From Archegozetes longisetosus (taxonomy: Eukaryota > Arthropoda > Arachnida > Sarcoptiformes > Trhypochthoniidae): a DNA stretch of 64,000 nucleotides. A program made the translations under genes and the position numbers. Every line of letters starts with the position of its first letter. The stretch's first letter is position 1. The notes below the pieces were generated by a model. That model searched no databases. It was given only the letters and a program-made list of their open reading frames with translations, and was not told where the DNA came from. The stretch lies in assembly GCA_018873245.2 (NCBI GenBank), contig JAEMBT020000001.1, forward strand, positions 10,818,220-10,882,219, read 5' to 3'. Shown here piece after piece: positions 45,854-58,000 of the stretch.

Positions 45854-47189
45854 GGTTCTATGTCAAAACAGCCAAAGTAAAAATAGCTAACGCAAAAACA
45901 GCTAATACAAAACAGCTAAACCTATTAAGCTAACAAAAACTGCTAAACAAAAACAGCTAAAATAAAATAGCTAATCAATATAAGCTAATATAAAAGGCGC
46001 TAATGGTAAAAATAGCTAATCAAAATCAGCTAATTTAAAAAAATTATGATAAACGATTTCAATTGAGTTTTATTTTAATAGTACTTCGATAATCAAATAT
46101 ATCAAATTAAACATTCAAATTAATACTATGAGATAAAGTATTGAGGTATTCGAGTATATTACTATTGTCATATTGATTAACACATGATTGAACACGTTCT
46201 GTACAAACTCGATATATTTTACTTTGTGATGGTTGTGGTAGTCCTGCTTCATACTGGTTGAGTTTAAACCTAACGAGAGATTCTTCCTTCTTCAACGCAT
46301 CAATAAGTTTCCAAATAGTGGGATGTGACGCACCAATAAGTAAACTTAATCGACGGTGCCATCCTTCGATGTTATTGTTTGTCTTTGGTATACCATCAAC
46401 CACAGCAATTCCATAGATGAATTGCATATCTTGGAGAACGTCTTCTATGTCTTAATAAATGTCCGATGTAATTGTTTTCAAAGTAATCAATTAGATCTTC
46501 TAATAATTGTTCATTGTCAGTGAAGAAAGCAGTATCAGTCAATTGTTCAAAAGCTGTTTCGATGTCATTGACTAAACAAAGGCTAGGCATACCAATTTTT
46601 TGATGTTATGGGCAAATTCTGCTTCATTTATATAACGCTCACGAATTTGAGGAATATCATTAATTCTTCTCCAAATGGCTTGAGAAAAGTGAAAAAAACA
46701 GCCACGATGCTCTGAATTTGGAAATGAAATTTGAAAAGCATTAATTGCCGAAAGTTCAAAGTCAGTTAAAATCGATTGTGGTCGAAGATTATCTTGATGA
46801 CGTTTATTATTAGCCACTGAGAAAAGGCATAACTCGCTCTGTTTACGGGCAGCGATTTGCATACCCGAACCCGTAGGACCGCTGAGCAGGCGTTGTTGGG
46901 TGATTCCCCTATTTGCTTACATAGTGGCCAACTATGCATAGCAATATTATGTACTCACTATTCATTTATAGCAGTTATAAAAGTGCTTTATTTATTTCGT
47001 ACAGTTTGTATTAGCTGTTTTGGTTTAGCTGTATATATGATTAGCTGTAACTTTTTTAGCTCTTTTGGATTAGCTGTTTTAGTCTAGCTATTCTGTTTTA
47101 GCTGATTTTACTTAGCTTTTTAAGCTTAGCGGTTTTTGTTTAGCTAATTTTGTTTAGCTGTTATTTTTTAGCTGTTTTGACTCCATAAG
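45854..47189 (-). mobile_element. MULE-type transposon with minisatellite inverted ends
   Basis: About 180 bases at each end consist of a degenerate tandem 10-13 base unit, AAAACAGCTAA on the left and its complement on the right. The ends are thus both inverted and tandemly repeated. Between them is a decayed MULE transposase (46107-46862, minus). A 9-base TATTTTATT occurs on both sides (45845-45853 and 47190-47198), the length expected of a MULE target duplication, though AT-rich sequence makes this less certain. The outermost shared core is GTCAAAACAGC. Confidence 0.75.
46107..46862 (-). pseudogene. MULE transposase, three frames, N-terminus missing
   Basis: 46862-46572 has the MULE catalytic block: SILTDFELSAINAF, then HRGCFFHFSQAIWRRI. 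After a frame change near 46590, a stretch with YFENNYIGHL follows. After another near 46410 comes GIPKTNNNIEGWHRRL, SHPTIWKLIDALKKEESL, YEAG and ILEYL, the family's C-terminus. The FLYWCH finger and the first catalytic Asp region are absent upstream of 46862. Two frameshifts and the missing start make it inactive. Confidence 0.85.
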
Positions 47190-47778
47190 TATTTTATTCT
47201 ATGCAAAATAAATCTACTGTAGAATTTTACAATTAAGAGCTTCATAAGTCTAATATTTTAAGATAGATTATTGAACTAGATTGTACTGCAAATTCTCGGC
47301 GAACTATGAAAGATTTCAAGTTAAGACTTGAAATTACATTTAGGCAAATAGAAGAATACAACAGAATTTTTCAAAGTAAACAGTTATGTCAGTAAGTAAA
47401 GGCTTAAATAATCTTCCAACAAATCTGTTTAATATTTATTGGAAGAGAAGAAATAACAAACATAAGTAGCTGTGGAATAAGTACTCTAGTGATTGAAAGC
47501 TTTTTTAACCGCCTTTATAAGGTTTAGTATATTGTCAAATTGATTTTGTTTCGACATCAATTTCTTTTTAGTTAGAAAGTCTTAATCTTATTTTGTTAAA
47601 CAAAATAACAAATTTGTCATTTAATTTTAGAGATAAAATTCTTTGTTTATGATTGAACTTATCAATAATTGAAAAAATTAAACTATAGTAATCTAGTAAT
47701 TTTCGACAATTATTAACTAAAATATAACCGGTAAACCGAAAAATAGCGTAAAATATTTTTTTTGGTAGTAAATTCAAC

Positions 47779-48284
47779 CAGGATGACCACCCGTCCCGTT
47801 TTTGACGGAACAGTCCCGTCTATTTAAAGATAAAAGACAGAAATCTCGTTAGACCAAAAACTCGACAGGACAATAAGTTGTTCCTTTTTCAATTTTCATT
47901 TATAAAAATATGCTTAGAAAATATTCCTCAAACATTGAATTTATTTTCCAAATGATAAGGGATAAAAAATCCAGTTTAATTTTTTGAGTACCTGTGGTTT
48001 AAAATCAAAAGTTATTGAATTAATCTTTTCTGCCTTGACATATCTGATATAAACCAGCATTTCTTACTTTTGAATAACCTTTGAAAGATGCCATTTCTAA
48101 GAAAAAATATACCTTTGAAATCAACCATGATCAATAATTTTCATTGTTTTGATACTAGAAAGTATTGTTTGACACCTAAATATTTGTAGTGACTAATAAA
48201 AGCGGTATATTTCTTTTTAAAATGTAAGGTCCCCCCTTTGGTATTTTTATCCCGTCATGAATCAAGCCAGAGGTGGTCACCCTA
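47779..48284. mobile_element. Non-autonomous hAT MITE, family M1, copy 3
   Basis: 506 bp; ends CAGGATGACCACC and GGTGGTCACCCTA; 8-base duplication AATTCAAC (47771-47778) / AACTCAAC (48285-48292), one mismatch. Same body as the copies at 2.4 and 26.1 kb. Confidence 0.88.
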
Positions 48285-48292
48285 AACTCAAC

Positions 48293-48970
48293 AGATCATT
48301 TAAGCCATATAGAAAGGAAGTTCAATTTTTCATACTTATTCTACTCTTTAAAAATTGACAGACTAGAATTCTATTGGGGATACTCGTTCATCTATATCTC
48401 CATAATTATATTGTATTAATCGTTTAGAATTATTTCAAACCAAAGAATAAATGAGGATATTTGAATAAGGATATCGATCTCATATTTAATCGCATAAGAT
48501 GTAAGATCAACAATAACAGTTTATTACGAAATATAGAAAATACACAATCTAGTCTTTAGTTGAACTAACTAGATTCATATATTACTTGTGTACTATTCCA
48601 TTAATAAATCTCAATCTAGAGTAATAACAATTTACTGAGCGCTTTATTGGATTACATAATGCAATAGCTGCAATAGTAATAATAAATTTGATTAAATTTC
48701 TATTTCACTTTATATAACAATCTACTTAAAGTTAACAAAAACTCATAACAATAATATATGGAATATCAGAGAAAATTAAAATCTCCGACTTGTTGAAAAG
48801 ACAACAAAAGAAAAAGTTTAAGGTCTTTTGTATGTTTCCGTTTCAATAGATATTTAGAGGAACAAAATATTCTCTTCTAGAAAATAGACCCATAATGTTT
48901 CGCATTTAATAAGAACACACTTTAGTGGTTCTTATTGAATATGACTTGAAATATATTACGTGACATTTAG
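48293..48970. other. Intergenic DNA, no gene seen
   Basis: AT-rich sequence upstream of the ionotropic receptor; nothing recognised before the TATA box. Confidence 0.4.
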
Positions 48971-48971
48971 A

Positions 48972-48980
48972 TATATAAAA
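48972..48980 (+). promoter_or_regulatory. TATA box of the ionotropic receptor gene
   Basis: TATATAAAA is followed 15-25 bases later by a pyrimidine-rich TCCATTCATTC stretch suited to a start site. The ATG is about 180 bases downstream. Confidence 0.5.
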
Positions 48981-49157
48981 CAGTTTCGCTCCATTCATTC
49001 GCCTGAAAGTAATTTTCATAATAACTACCAATACATTTAGCATACAGTATATAGTATTATATGAAAAAATTCTAAAGTTTCAATATAAAGTTGAATTTAA
49101 TAAAGCAAAATTTAAGTAAGATTTCAGTTCAAGGTTAAAATTAAAAATTTTTATATA

Positions 49158-50489
49158 ATGACAGGAATTTATTGCATCGATTCTCATAATAATAATTTAT
49201 TGTTCCATCAAAATAATGAATCTACTTCAAAAACTATAAGAATAACTGCCATAACATCTACCAATAAAAATAATTCAAATTTGTTTCAACTTTGTGGAAG
49301 AGATGCACATATTGTTGATTTGATAGGGAAAAAGCTGAAATTCACGATAAAACTTCAGCCATCGAGTTCTTATGGCATTCAAACAGCCAATGGTTGGACT
49401 GGAATCATTGGTAATTTGACCAGAAATGAGAGCGATATAGGGGTCGGATCATTTTCGGCAGTTATTGATCGATATGAGGTCACACAATTCTCGCCAACAA
49501 TAGGTTTCGGGTATCCGATCGCTATTCTCGGTGGAAGAATATTTTACAGCGAAAAAGACGAAGCATTCAAATTCTTCTGCACTTTCACCACTTTCTTATG
49601 GATTGCCACCGTTTTTTCAATGATTTTAATAGCAATTGTTCATTTGTTATCAAATTTGAAGTTAATTTCGATTATTGATAGCTTCTCAATCTTGGAAAAA
49701 TTCGGTGAATCTATTTATCTATATTTGCATTCATTACTAAATAAGCAAATTTCGAAATTAAGTGTTTCTGCTAGCGTTAAACACAGGCTTCTATTCGGCT
49801 CATGGTTTATATCAATGACTTTTCTAATACATGCATTCAGTTGTTGTATTCTATCGAATATCGTTTATAAGCCTTTCTCCACTGTTGATTCACTAGAAGA
49901 TATAATATATTTGAATCAATTGCAAAACATGACAATTAAGGCAAGTTCACCACAACTCACATGGCAATTATTCAAGAATTCAAACGACCCGAAGTTTACA
50001 AAAATTTATCAAAATCTTGAAGATGTTTCCAAAAAGTATATGAGTATATGGGATTTATTGAACGGTAAATGCGTTTACATTAGCTATAGTACACAAATCG
50101 AGCCTTTTGTTAAAATCAATGGACACCTGCCTCTACATATCGGGAATAATATGTATTTCGGCACAAGTTTAGTAATAGTCTATTCAAAATTCATGCCGAT
50201 TGCTATCAAGAGAAAACTCGATTCTTTTTTTATTTCAACTTTTGAGAGTGGTTTTCAACAGCTTTGGGAATTTAAATTTGTTAATAAAATTAATGTTAAT
50301 TTTGGAAAAACTCGCTATGAAAGCATTTCTCTTTTTAATTATCGCGGAATTTTCAAAACGATTTTGTTTGGATTTGCTTTTTCTTTTATAGTATTGATAA
50401 TTGAAATTTTGATCAAATGCTATCTATTAACTGTTTGTCGGAAACACTTGGTGGATCCAACGTTTAATTTGCTATTTATCCGAGTTTGA
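49158..50489 (+). CDS. Ionotropic receptor-like (variant glutamate receptor) protein
   Basis: An intronless 443-residue ionotropic receptor. The first ligand lobe covers about 25-115, with GWTGIIGNLTRNESDIGVGSFS (79-100) being the receptor family's GxxGxLxxxEADIA block. The first membrane helix is at 138-164. A pore loop and second helix span 206-236. The second lobe runs to about 385. The third helix is at 398-424. There is no N-terminal ATD and no signal peptide, and the classic binding residues (R, T, E/D) are not all kept, as is usual in divergent IRs. IRs form cation channels for taste, smell, humidity or temperature. The frame is clean and a TATA box lies upstream. Confidence 0.8.
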   Translation: MTGIYCIDSHNNNLLFHQNNESTSKTIRITAITSTNKNNSNLFQLCGRDAHIVDLIGKKLKFTIKLQPSSSYGIQTANGWTGIIGNLTRNESDIGVGSFSAVIDRYEVTQFSPTIGFGYPIAILGGRIFYSEKDEAFKFFCTFTTFLWIATVFSMILIAIVHLLSNLKLISIIDSFSILEKFGESIYLYLHSLLNKQISKLSVSASVKHRLLFGSWFISMTFLIHAFSCCILSNIVYKPFSTVDSLEDIIYLNQLQNMTIKASSPQLTWQLFKNSNDPKFTKIYQNLEDVSKKYMSIWDLLNGKCVYISYSTQIEPFVKINGHLPLHIGNNMYFGTSLVIVYSKFMPIAIKRKLDSFFISTFESGFQQLWEFKFVNKINVNFGKTRYESISLFNYRGIFKTILFGFAFSFIVLIIEILIKCYLLTVCRKHLVDPTFNLLFIRV

Positions 50490-51850
50490 TTTCACTAATG
50501 AGATTTTACAAATATTGATTTGATTTAAGAACTAATAAAATATTATGGAAAGCCTTCAGATTGTCGCAAAGTCTCGCATTTGATAACAAATAATCTGAAA
50601 CTGAAAATAACTCAACTGGGAGAAAAGTTTACTTTTGAGATTTTAATTATTTGAAGTTAATTAACTCAATCCATGCAAATCATTTTAGAAGTGCTGTTAT
50701 TTTAGGTTTGAAAATTTAAACAAATCACTTACGAAAAAGTGATAATTTGAATTTTTATCTACTGCTTAAGTTCAAGATAAATTTTCATTGATAATCCGAA
50801 ACTTGTGATTCAAATAAACAAGATTAGTTTTGTGACCGTAAAATTTAATGCATTCACATCCGAGTATTAATTTCCATTCAGATTTTGACACATTAGAATA
50901 TCATTAACAATAGGCTAATACTCTTAATAATAGGGTATTCCCAAACTTTATCGATATATAGAGTCTGAAATTTTAAAATTTTCACGGCTTGGACATGAAA
51001 CTACTAGCTAATTTTCTAAAATAACTTTTAATAAGCTTATGCGCTAACGCATTTCTTTGAAAATGATTTTCATGTCTCGAGGACTGTGGATAAAGAAATG
51101 TACTGACATACCCGTCTATAAGTACATTAAAGGACATATATTACATAACTCTATATTACGCAGCTCATAGAGTTAGAGCTACATGTACCATCTATTAGGA
51201 AGCAATGTTTTAGAAACATTTTGAGAATAAACCATTCGAACATAAATTTCAATCTTATCAGTAAATCGAGTATTGAGTCAAACCCATATTACTATATAAT
51301 TTATATCACAATTTAGAATTTAAAATTATTATATATAAATAAAAGTATTGTCTTTTATATAATGTAATATCTTAGTGTCAAGTCGGTTTGGTTGTTACGT
51401 TATCTTATAGATGAGAAAACTGATCGATAGGGGCATAAAGTAACAGAAAAATTACTTAATACAGTGTGAAGAACTTGAAATTTTGGTAAAATATCTATAA
51501 ACGTTAACGTCAACCAAATATTCGACTTTTAACCATCACTTGTAAAACATCTAAATAAACACTTCATTCGTATTAAAGCAACATCATTAGCATTATTCTG
51601 GATAAATACCTTGAGTAAGACAAATAAGACTAAAGCAGATATCTGCACATGTTTTCAATTTCTTTTATCATTAGATCAATGTTGCATTGGCGGAGCAAGA
51701 TTAGAATTCAATAGTTAACTTATTCCAAGCAAGTTCATGTCATGAAATGGGAGGTTTATTAAACGTAAAGAAGTAGATTAATAAACTTTAATGTGAAAAA
51801 AGCTTATCTGCGAATTCTTTTGTGGTATGCTTTCATTGTCTTTTGAGCTA
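50490..51850. other. Intergenic DNA, no gene seen
   Basis: AT-rich sequence between the ionotropic receptor and the pogo-like element. Confidence 0.45.
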
Positions 51851-52145
51851 AGAAGGAAACTTTCAGATCTGTCTCAAATATTTCAACTTTTGGTCGTTAC
51901 CAATTTAAAGATAATGTCATAACTTGAAATTTAATCACAATAAAAAATGCTGAGCACTAAATTTGGTATCAAATAAATTGGATCAAAGTTTAGCATATCT
52001 TGAGAGAGATTTGCTCATTAAACGTTTCTACCCCTTACAGCATACTTTTTAGCAAATGATCACTACAAAGTTTAACTTGTGATCAATTTTGTGTTTACAT
52101 TTATTTATAAACATACTGTTTATTTTCAAATTTATTATTTTTTAA

Positions 52146-54158
52146 ATGGTTAATCCAATTAATATCGTGTATGAATTGCAAAATATTGTTAGCGAAAAGT
52201 TTAAAAATATGAGGACAAAAGTTACTGATGACGAAAAACTAATAGCTCAATTACTTCTCAATTGTTTAGATGGAATATTAAATAATAATTTTAATAGTGA
52301 AGAATATTTAGAACAGTCTGATATTGAAAGTGATTATGATTTTGAATTAAATGACAATAATTGCAATAATAAGCGAACGTTAGAAAGTGATTCTGAATAC
52401 GAATATGAATTTGAGCAAAATGATACGATTAAACAAAAGTATACTTTTGATCAAATGAAGAATATCGCTTCATATTCAAAATTATCTAATGGAAATTTTA
52501 GAAAATTCTCCTCGATTCAAAATAGATTTCGCAAATTGAATAGCATGCGTGAGGTATATAGAATAGTGGAATACGTCAGCAAAGGTGGAACCAATTTGCA
52601 AAAGTATAAACAAATTGAACATTTTGTCTATGAAAAATATAAAATTTCTCGAAATGTTAAAAAGCTCCCGGTAAGTTATAATAATATAGCTATGTTTTTT
52701 AATCGCGCAGCAAGCTTTTGATATACAGGGTTTAACAAAATCTTTTGCAAGGGGGTTCAGCAAAAACTAATTAAGCTATAAGTTTGGATTAAATTTTATT
52801 ATATACGTTATGGAAAACAAAAATGAAAGATACAAGTTCAATTCTCGATATAGTGACCATTTGATCGACGCACAACTTCAGGTTTTTCTGGATAATACAA
52901 TAACCGTGTTCAAACAATTCTGTATCATTTTCCAATGATTTCAACACCTGAATACATGTTTTGCAATGGTTGAGAGTGAAAATTTGTTTTCACCAGTTTT
53001 TGCAGTCATCCAACTTTCAACTTTATCCTAAATGAAATATACGCTAGTATATTCCGCTTCTTTGAATGCAATACATTTAATTCTCTCAATCAAGAGGATT
53101 TTTCATAGTATTTCAAAAAATATATATTAAAACGTTCATATCATCGGTAGTTGTTTGCTGTACCCCTTGCAAAAAATTATGTTAAACCCTGTATAATCTA
53201 TTAAGGATTTGTAAAATTTGACTATTTAGGAATCACTATAAAATTTATAGGATTATTTTAAAACTTTCTGATTAGTTATTTTTGTTTCTTATGCAAAAAA
53301 TCGACACTACTTTTTGTAATGTGTATATTTTGCAATACTATATGAGAAAAATGAGTAGCATAAGACTTTAGTTTCTATAAAACTTTACTACATTACATGA
53401 TTCTTACATTCTTTACAGTCCATGATATTAATTTAAAAAAATGGGCGATACAGAAATCTCGAGAATTGAATGTTAATTTCAAAGCAAGCGACAGTTGGAT
53501 CAATAGATTTAAAAGTAAATACAGGATAAGATCGCGAAAAATAACTAAATTCATTAATATAACTTCAGTAATAGACAATCAAAAAAGAGAAAACGCGATG
53601 CAATTTGTAAATAATTCTAAATTATTATTTCAAAATTTTGATTGCGATCACATTTCAAATACCGATCAATCGGGATTTAATTACGAAATGTATTCACAAA
53701 GAACTTTGTCAAATTGCGGAGAAAGTAAAACAGAAGTTAGTGCCACATCTTTAAATGCAATAACTCATTCTTATACGATTCAACCTATCATTAGTTTTGA
53801 GGGAAAATTAGTTGGAAAATTACTACTATGTTTTCAGGAAATCAATGGAAAATTTGGACCCGTTGTTGAACAAGAATTATTCCGGCCAAATAACATTGAA
53901 ATAGTTTGTAGTTCTTCTGGTAAAATGAATAAACCTCTTGTTAAAAAGTTCCTTGCTGAGGTTATAAAACCAATAATTAGTAAAGATTTTGTTTTACTGC
54001 TGGATTCTTGGTCAGGACATAACAAAAGCAATGTTTATGATGATATTTTTCATAATTTCAAGTGTAACTTACAAATTATTCCTGCAGGCACTACACATTT
54101 TTTGCAGCCATTAGATAAATTAGTATTTCGACAATGGAAATACTTTGTCAAAATATAA
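52146..54158 (+). pseudogene. Pogo/Tigger-like DDE transposase in two parts
   Basis: The first part (52146-52721) is acidic up to residue 90 and then has a KLNSMREVYRIVEYV stretch typical of the family's N-terminus. The second (53397-54158) holds the CENP-B-type DNA-binding segment (VHDINLKKWAI, SWINRFKSKYRI) and the DDE domain: NTDQSG (first Asp), LLLDSWSGHN (second Asp) and GTTHFLQPLD (third Asp). A GTAAGT donor at 52671 and a TTCTTTACAG acceptor at 53418 suggest an intron. Their phases differ by one base, so either another splice site is used or this copy is frameshifted. After the stop at 54158 another frame carries a cysteine and histidine block (about 54160-54340) seen at the end of related transposases, so the true C-terminus is also broken. 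Confidence 0.78.
52734..53193. mobile_element. 460-bp MITE nested in the pogo-like element
   Basis: Ends TACAGGGTTTAACAAAAT and its inverse, about 45 bases each, flanked by TA (52732-52733, 53194-53195). Lies in the gap between the two transposase parts. Confidence 0.82.
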
Positions 54159-54716
54159 AAATGTGGTTATTGTGAAGAAACAGTAGAGACTTATGATAGT
54201 GTTAAAAATATTTGCTTCAATTTTGATATATATAATTGTAGTTAAATAAATTGTAAAGAAATATCGTTTATATGCTGCAGTCATTGTAGAAATGTATTTT
54301 GTTTTGATCATTTCTTTGTTAACTACCATATTCATGAATTAAATTAAAATATTATATTATTTATCGAACATTTAAAAGTTTCTACACAACTCTTATAAAA
54401 CTCTTATTAAACAATATATTTGCTATGAAGTATGCTGTAAGGGGTAGAAATGTTTAATGAGCAAATCTCTCTCAAGATATGCTAAACTTTGATCCAATTT
54501 ATTTGATATCAAATTTAGTGCTCAGCATTTTTTATTGTGATTAAATTTCAAGTTATGACATTATCTTTAAATTGGTAACGACCAAAAGTTGAAATATTTG
54601 AGACAGATCTGAAAGTTTCCTTCTAAGTGCAAACTGGTGACATTTACTAGTCTCATTATATTAGTTAATTGTTCGGTAAATGTTGTTTTCTGATTATTTT
54701 ATGGATAAGTCTATAT

Positions 54717-55284
54717 TATAAGACTTGACGGAACGTAAAGGGATTATCTCGAGTTAACTTCTTTTTTGAGATTCACTTCAAACAAGAAGTTCAACTCATA
54801 ATTAATATGTAGAAAAAAAATTCAGCATATGTTTCAATGGAAAATTTAGCGGTAATTTCTTATTTAAATTTATTGATTTCAATGCTAACTAATAGCAATT
54901 AAAACTTAAATTGAACTCGAGTGCTATTAACACGTGTTAACTGCAATGCGTAACACAACATAAACTGCAATGCGTAACACAACATAAACTGCAATAGCAT
55001 TACATGACATAAGTTTAAATTTTATGTCAACTATTTGTCACAATTTGATTGTAATTCTGAAGATTCAGAAATTATTTGTGATGAATCGGATCTTGAATAT
55101 TAACTAATGAATTGTATGAGATTATTTCTAATTAGATTAATATTGAATAATTTGATAACTTAATAAAATTTTTCTTAATGCAAAAAATGTTTCTAAGCTT
55201 TGCACTTAATGCGAACTTTGAGCGCGATTTTCTCGTTTCACTGCATTGAGAGATAAGTCCCTTTGCGTTTCGTCAAGTCATAAG
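54717..55284. mobile_element. Foldback MITE with CTTGACGGAACG ends
   Basis: Arms of about 34 bases (54717-54750 and 55251-55284) share GACTTGACG and CGTAAAGGGA. The left interior has GAGTTAACTTC, linking it to the 9545-10187 element. A 24-base tandem repeat (ACTGCAATGCGTAACACAAC core, about three copies) lies at 54939-55010. Confidence 0.65.
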
Positions 55285-55289
55285 AATAA

Positions 55290-55960
55290 GTTATCAGATA
55301 TTACTAATAACAATTATTGATTGACAATTACCTGGTTTTTTAGCAATGGAAAAGCATAGGAAATTATAAGAAACGATTAAAACCACCAAATGAGCATATG
55401 ATAAGTTTAGGAATCCACTCATTGTTCTACAGTCACAAATAATGGTTTGCTATAAGTCTACAGCAGAAACTATATGAGATAGAGCAAAATTGATTTCATA
55501 TCTGGGTTTTACTTTAAAAAAATACACTGAAATCTATTTCTTCAAAAAATGTGAAAATGGTGTTACATCCTTTTTGGACATAAAGTCAAAAGAAATCAAA
55601 ATCTTTAAATAATCAATTATAATTGATTAGTCTTTAAAATATTTTATCAAGTTATAAACAATCTTGTTAGTGATAGCGATAATCAAAGATTTATTAGTCG
55701 AGTAAAATGTGTAGCTTCTCGAGGAGCCAGAGATTCAGGTGCTGAATTCTTAATCGAAAGTGGATTGCGAGCATATTGAATAGAAGTGTCCGCTGGACGA
55801 CAGACAATTGGAATATTGTCTGTCACTCAATGCTGTAATTAGGCCCCAAGGCTCTCACACAGATTATTGAAATAAACTTTTTTAAATGTATTTTTTTAAT
55901 AGAATCTGAATAAGAAATCAACTTTGCTCTACCTCTTATAGTTTTGCTGTGGACCCCTAG
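55290..55960. other. Intergenic DNA, no gene seen
   Basis: No open frame or repeat that I can support. Confidence 0.4.
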
Positions 55961-55964
55961 AAAA

Positions 55965-57215
55965 TCATTATTTGGGACCCTTTATATCTTATACAAGCAG
56001 TGAAATATTTATCTGGGCATGCCTTTATTCAGCATCATTAAAACTTCTATAACTCTGATCTACATTAAGTAAAACTTTTCAAACCCATATGGACTTATAA
56101 CTCTTTGAATGATCTATCAGTATATACACGGCTCACTGCTATCTGATTACTGGTTACTGAGTAAACGCAAAATATTTCAAAACTGAGACCTTTGATAAAA
56201 TTAAAATTTCCAACAACTAGCGGATCAATTTTATTTTTTTCAACGGTAAAAATATTAGAAATAACGGTTTTACAAGATATTCTTAAAAATTTCCTTAAGC
56301 ATCTAAAGGAAGTTTAAGATTACTTTTCATTCATTAAAAATTGCTCAAATAACGTTTTTTTGTCAATTACGGTTTGGTCAGGTAATGTGGTTTCAAAAAT
56401 TTTTGGATTTATTTTATATTTAGAATAAACTTGTGTAAAAGGTTCAAGTATTGGTCTCATAAGGAAGGATTAAAACCTTTGAAGTCACCAGAAGTCTAAC
56501 TCTTTTTAGTCACTAACCTGCTTTATTGTATTTCTTACTCTTTGTATGCAAAAATTAATAAAATATATCTTCAATTCAATTCAAGAGGACAAGTAGTAAA
56601 CTTCAAATAAAGTTATAATTTATAAAGTTAAACACAATAACTTTACTAGTAATAATTCTAGAAGTTGGCTAATTGTCGAAATTTTTAAATAATTACTGAA
56701 AATTTTGATAGTGTTTAAAGAATTGACATTGGAAAGAATTAAAATCAGGAATTAATTTCTTGGAGATGCTTGTTAGGAGAAGTCATGATTCAACTGAAAT
56801 TATTCTACTATGCGGATTAACAGTCTTTAAAATCTAATAAAGTTTTGGAATATTTTGCTAAAATGGAGCTCCATTACAGATATGTGAAAAAATTTATCAA
56901 AATGTTTGCAAGCACTTTCTGAAACTCTGTTATTTCTATTGTATTTTACCGATGAAAAATTAAAATTGATCCAGTAGTAGTTTGGAAATTTTAATTTATC
57001 AAAGGTCTCGATTTTGAAATATTTTGCGTTTACTCAGTAACCAGTGATCAGATAGCAGTGAGACATGTATATACTGATAGACCGCTCAAAGAGTTATAAG
57101 TCCATGTGTGTTTAAAAAATTTTACTTAAAGTTTTAATGATGCTCAAAAAGGTATGCCGGGATGAATATTTTGTTAACTGTATCTCATATAAGGACATAG
57201 TTGTAGTAAAAATAT
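55965..57215. mobile_element. 1.25-kb foldback element
   Basis: Arms of about 330 bp (55965-56300 and 56880-57215) are inverted copies sharing GAGTAAACGCAAAATATTTC and GACTTATAACTCTTTGA. A small indel separates them. No coding capacity and no sure target duplication. Confidence 0.8.
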
Positions 57216-57219
57216 TATT

Positions 57220-57996
57220 ACTAATACCTAGGTCGTAAATGAACCATAATTCGTAGTATAACCAGATATTTCTTAAATCGATTGATAAAAATCAATTTTC
57301 TATTATCTTCTTCAATTGACGAATTGAAAAGTCTGTCCGCAAACAATTTTGAATCTACACAATTAAATGATTGGCTATTAAATATATAGAAGTAGCCCAG
57401 TCTTTCATATCGCAAAGCATTTTCTATGAGTTTCATAAAGAAACTTCTTAATTATAATATTAGGCAGTGGCTACCTTCCTGTAACCGAAATATCTTTATT
57501 CAAGACCACAGACCATGTTAAATCTAATAGCCCCAATATTTTGTTTCTGCAATCATCAAAGGCCAAGCTTTCGGATGTTAGACAGAGGGATACATATGGA
57601 CTTTGTTATATAAATAATTACCATTAGTTTAGATGTTTGTGTTTCCTGCCAAATAATACAAAGAAAATAATGATATAAGTATAAAAATATCTTGTAGTCC
57701 ATTACTTTATCATATAAATTGACTCAGTCAGTTAGATTTAGGATTTGTTTTTTAGTTGTATCTTTAATAAATCGAAGATATGTTCTATTTTTACAAAATA
57801 AAAAAATTTAATTAATGCAAATTATTGATTTTAGATTTGATAATCAAACTTTCTCGAATGAAGTAATCTGTTTGTGAGAAATTTCATTTTAATATTAAGA
57901 AAAGCCAGATACATGAATGATAGCAAAATCGGTTTTGTTTCTTAATTTATAAACCTGTTATTAAATTATGTGAAATAGGGTCAAGTGATAAAAGTA
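57220..57996. other. Intergenic DNA, no gene seen
   Basis: AT-rich; the 71-codon frame at 57436-57221 (minus) shows no recognisable domain. Confidence 0.4.
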
Positions 57997-58000
57997 TATA

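Larger units (their letters stand above)
51851..54624 (+). mobile_element. Pogo-like DNA transposon, 2.8 kb, long inverted ends
   Basis: Inverted ends of about 208 bp (51851-52058 and 54417-54624) begin with AGAAGGAAACTTTCAGATC and are nearly identical, so the copy is young. TA dinucleotides sit at or within one base of both outer ends. Between the ends are a two-part DDE transposase gene and, within its intron-like gap, a 460-bp MITE. Confidence 0.88.

Noticed and set aside
45860..46050. CRISPR-like or telomere-like short repeats
   Set aside because: They are the inverted ends of a MULE, mirrored at 46990-47185.
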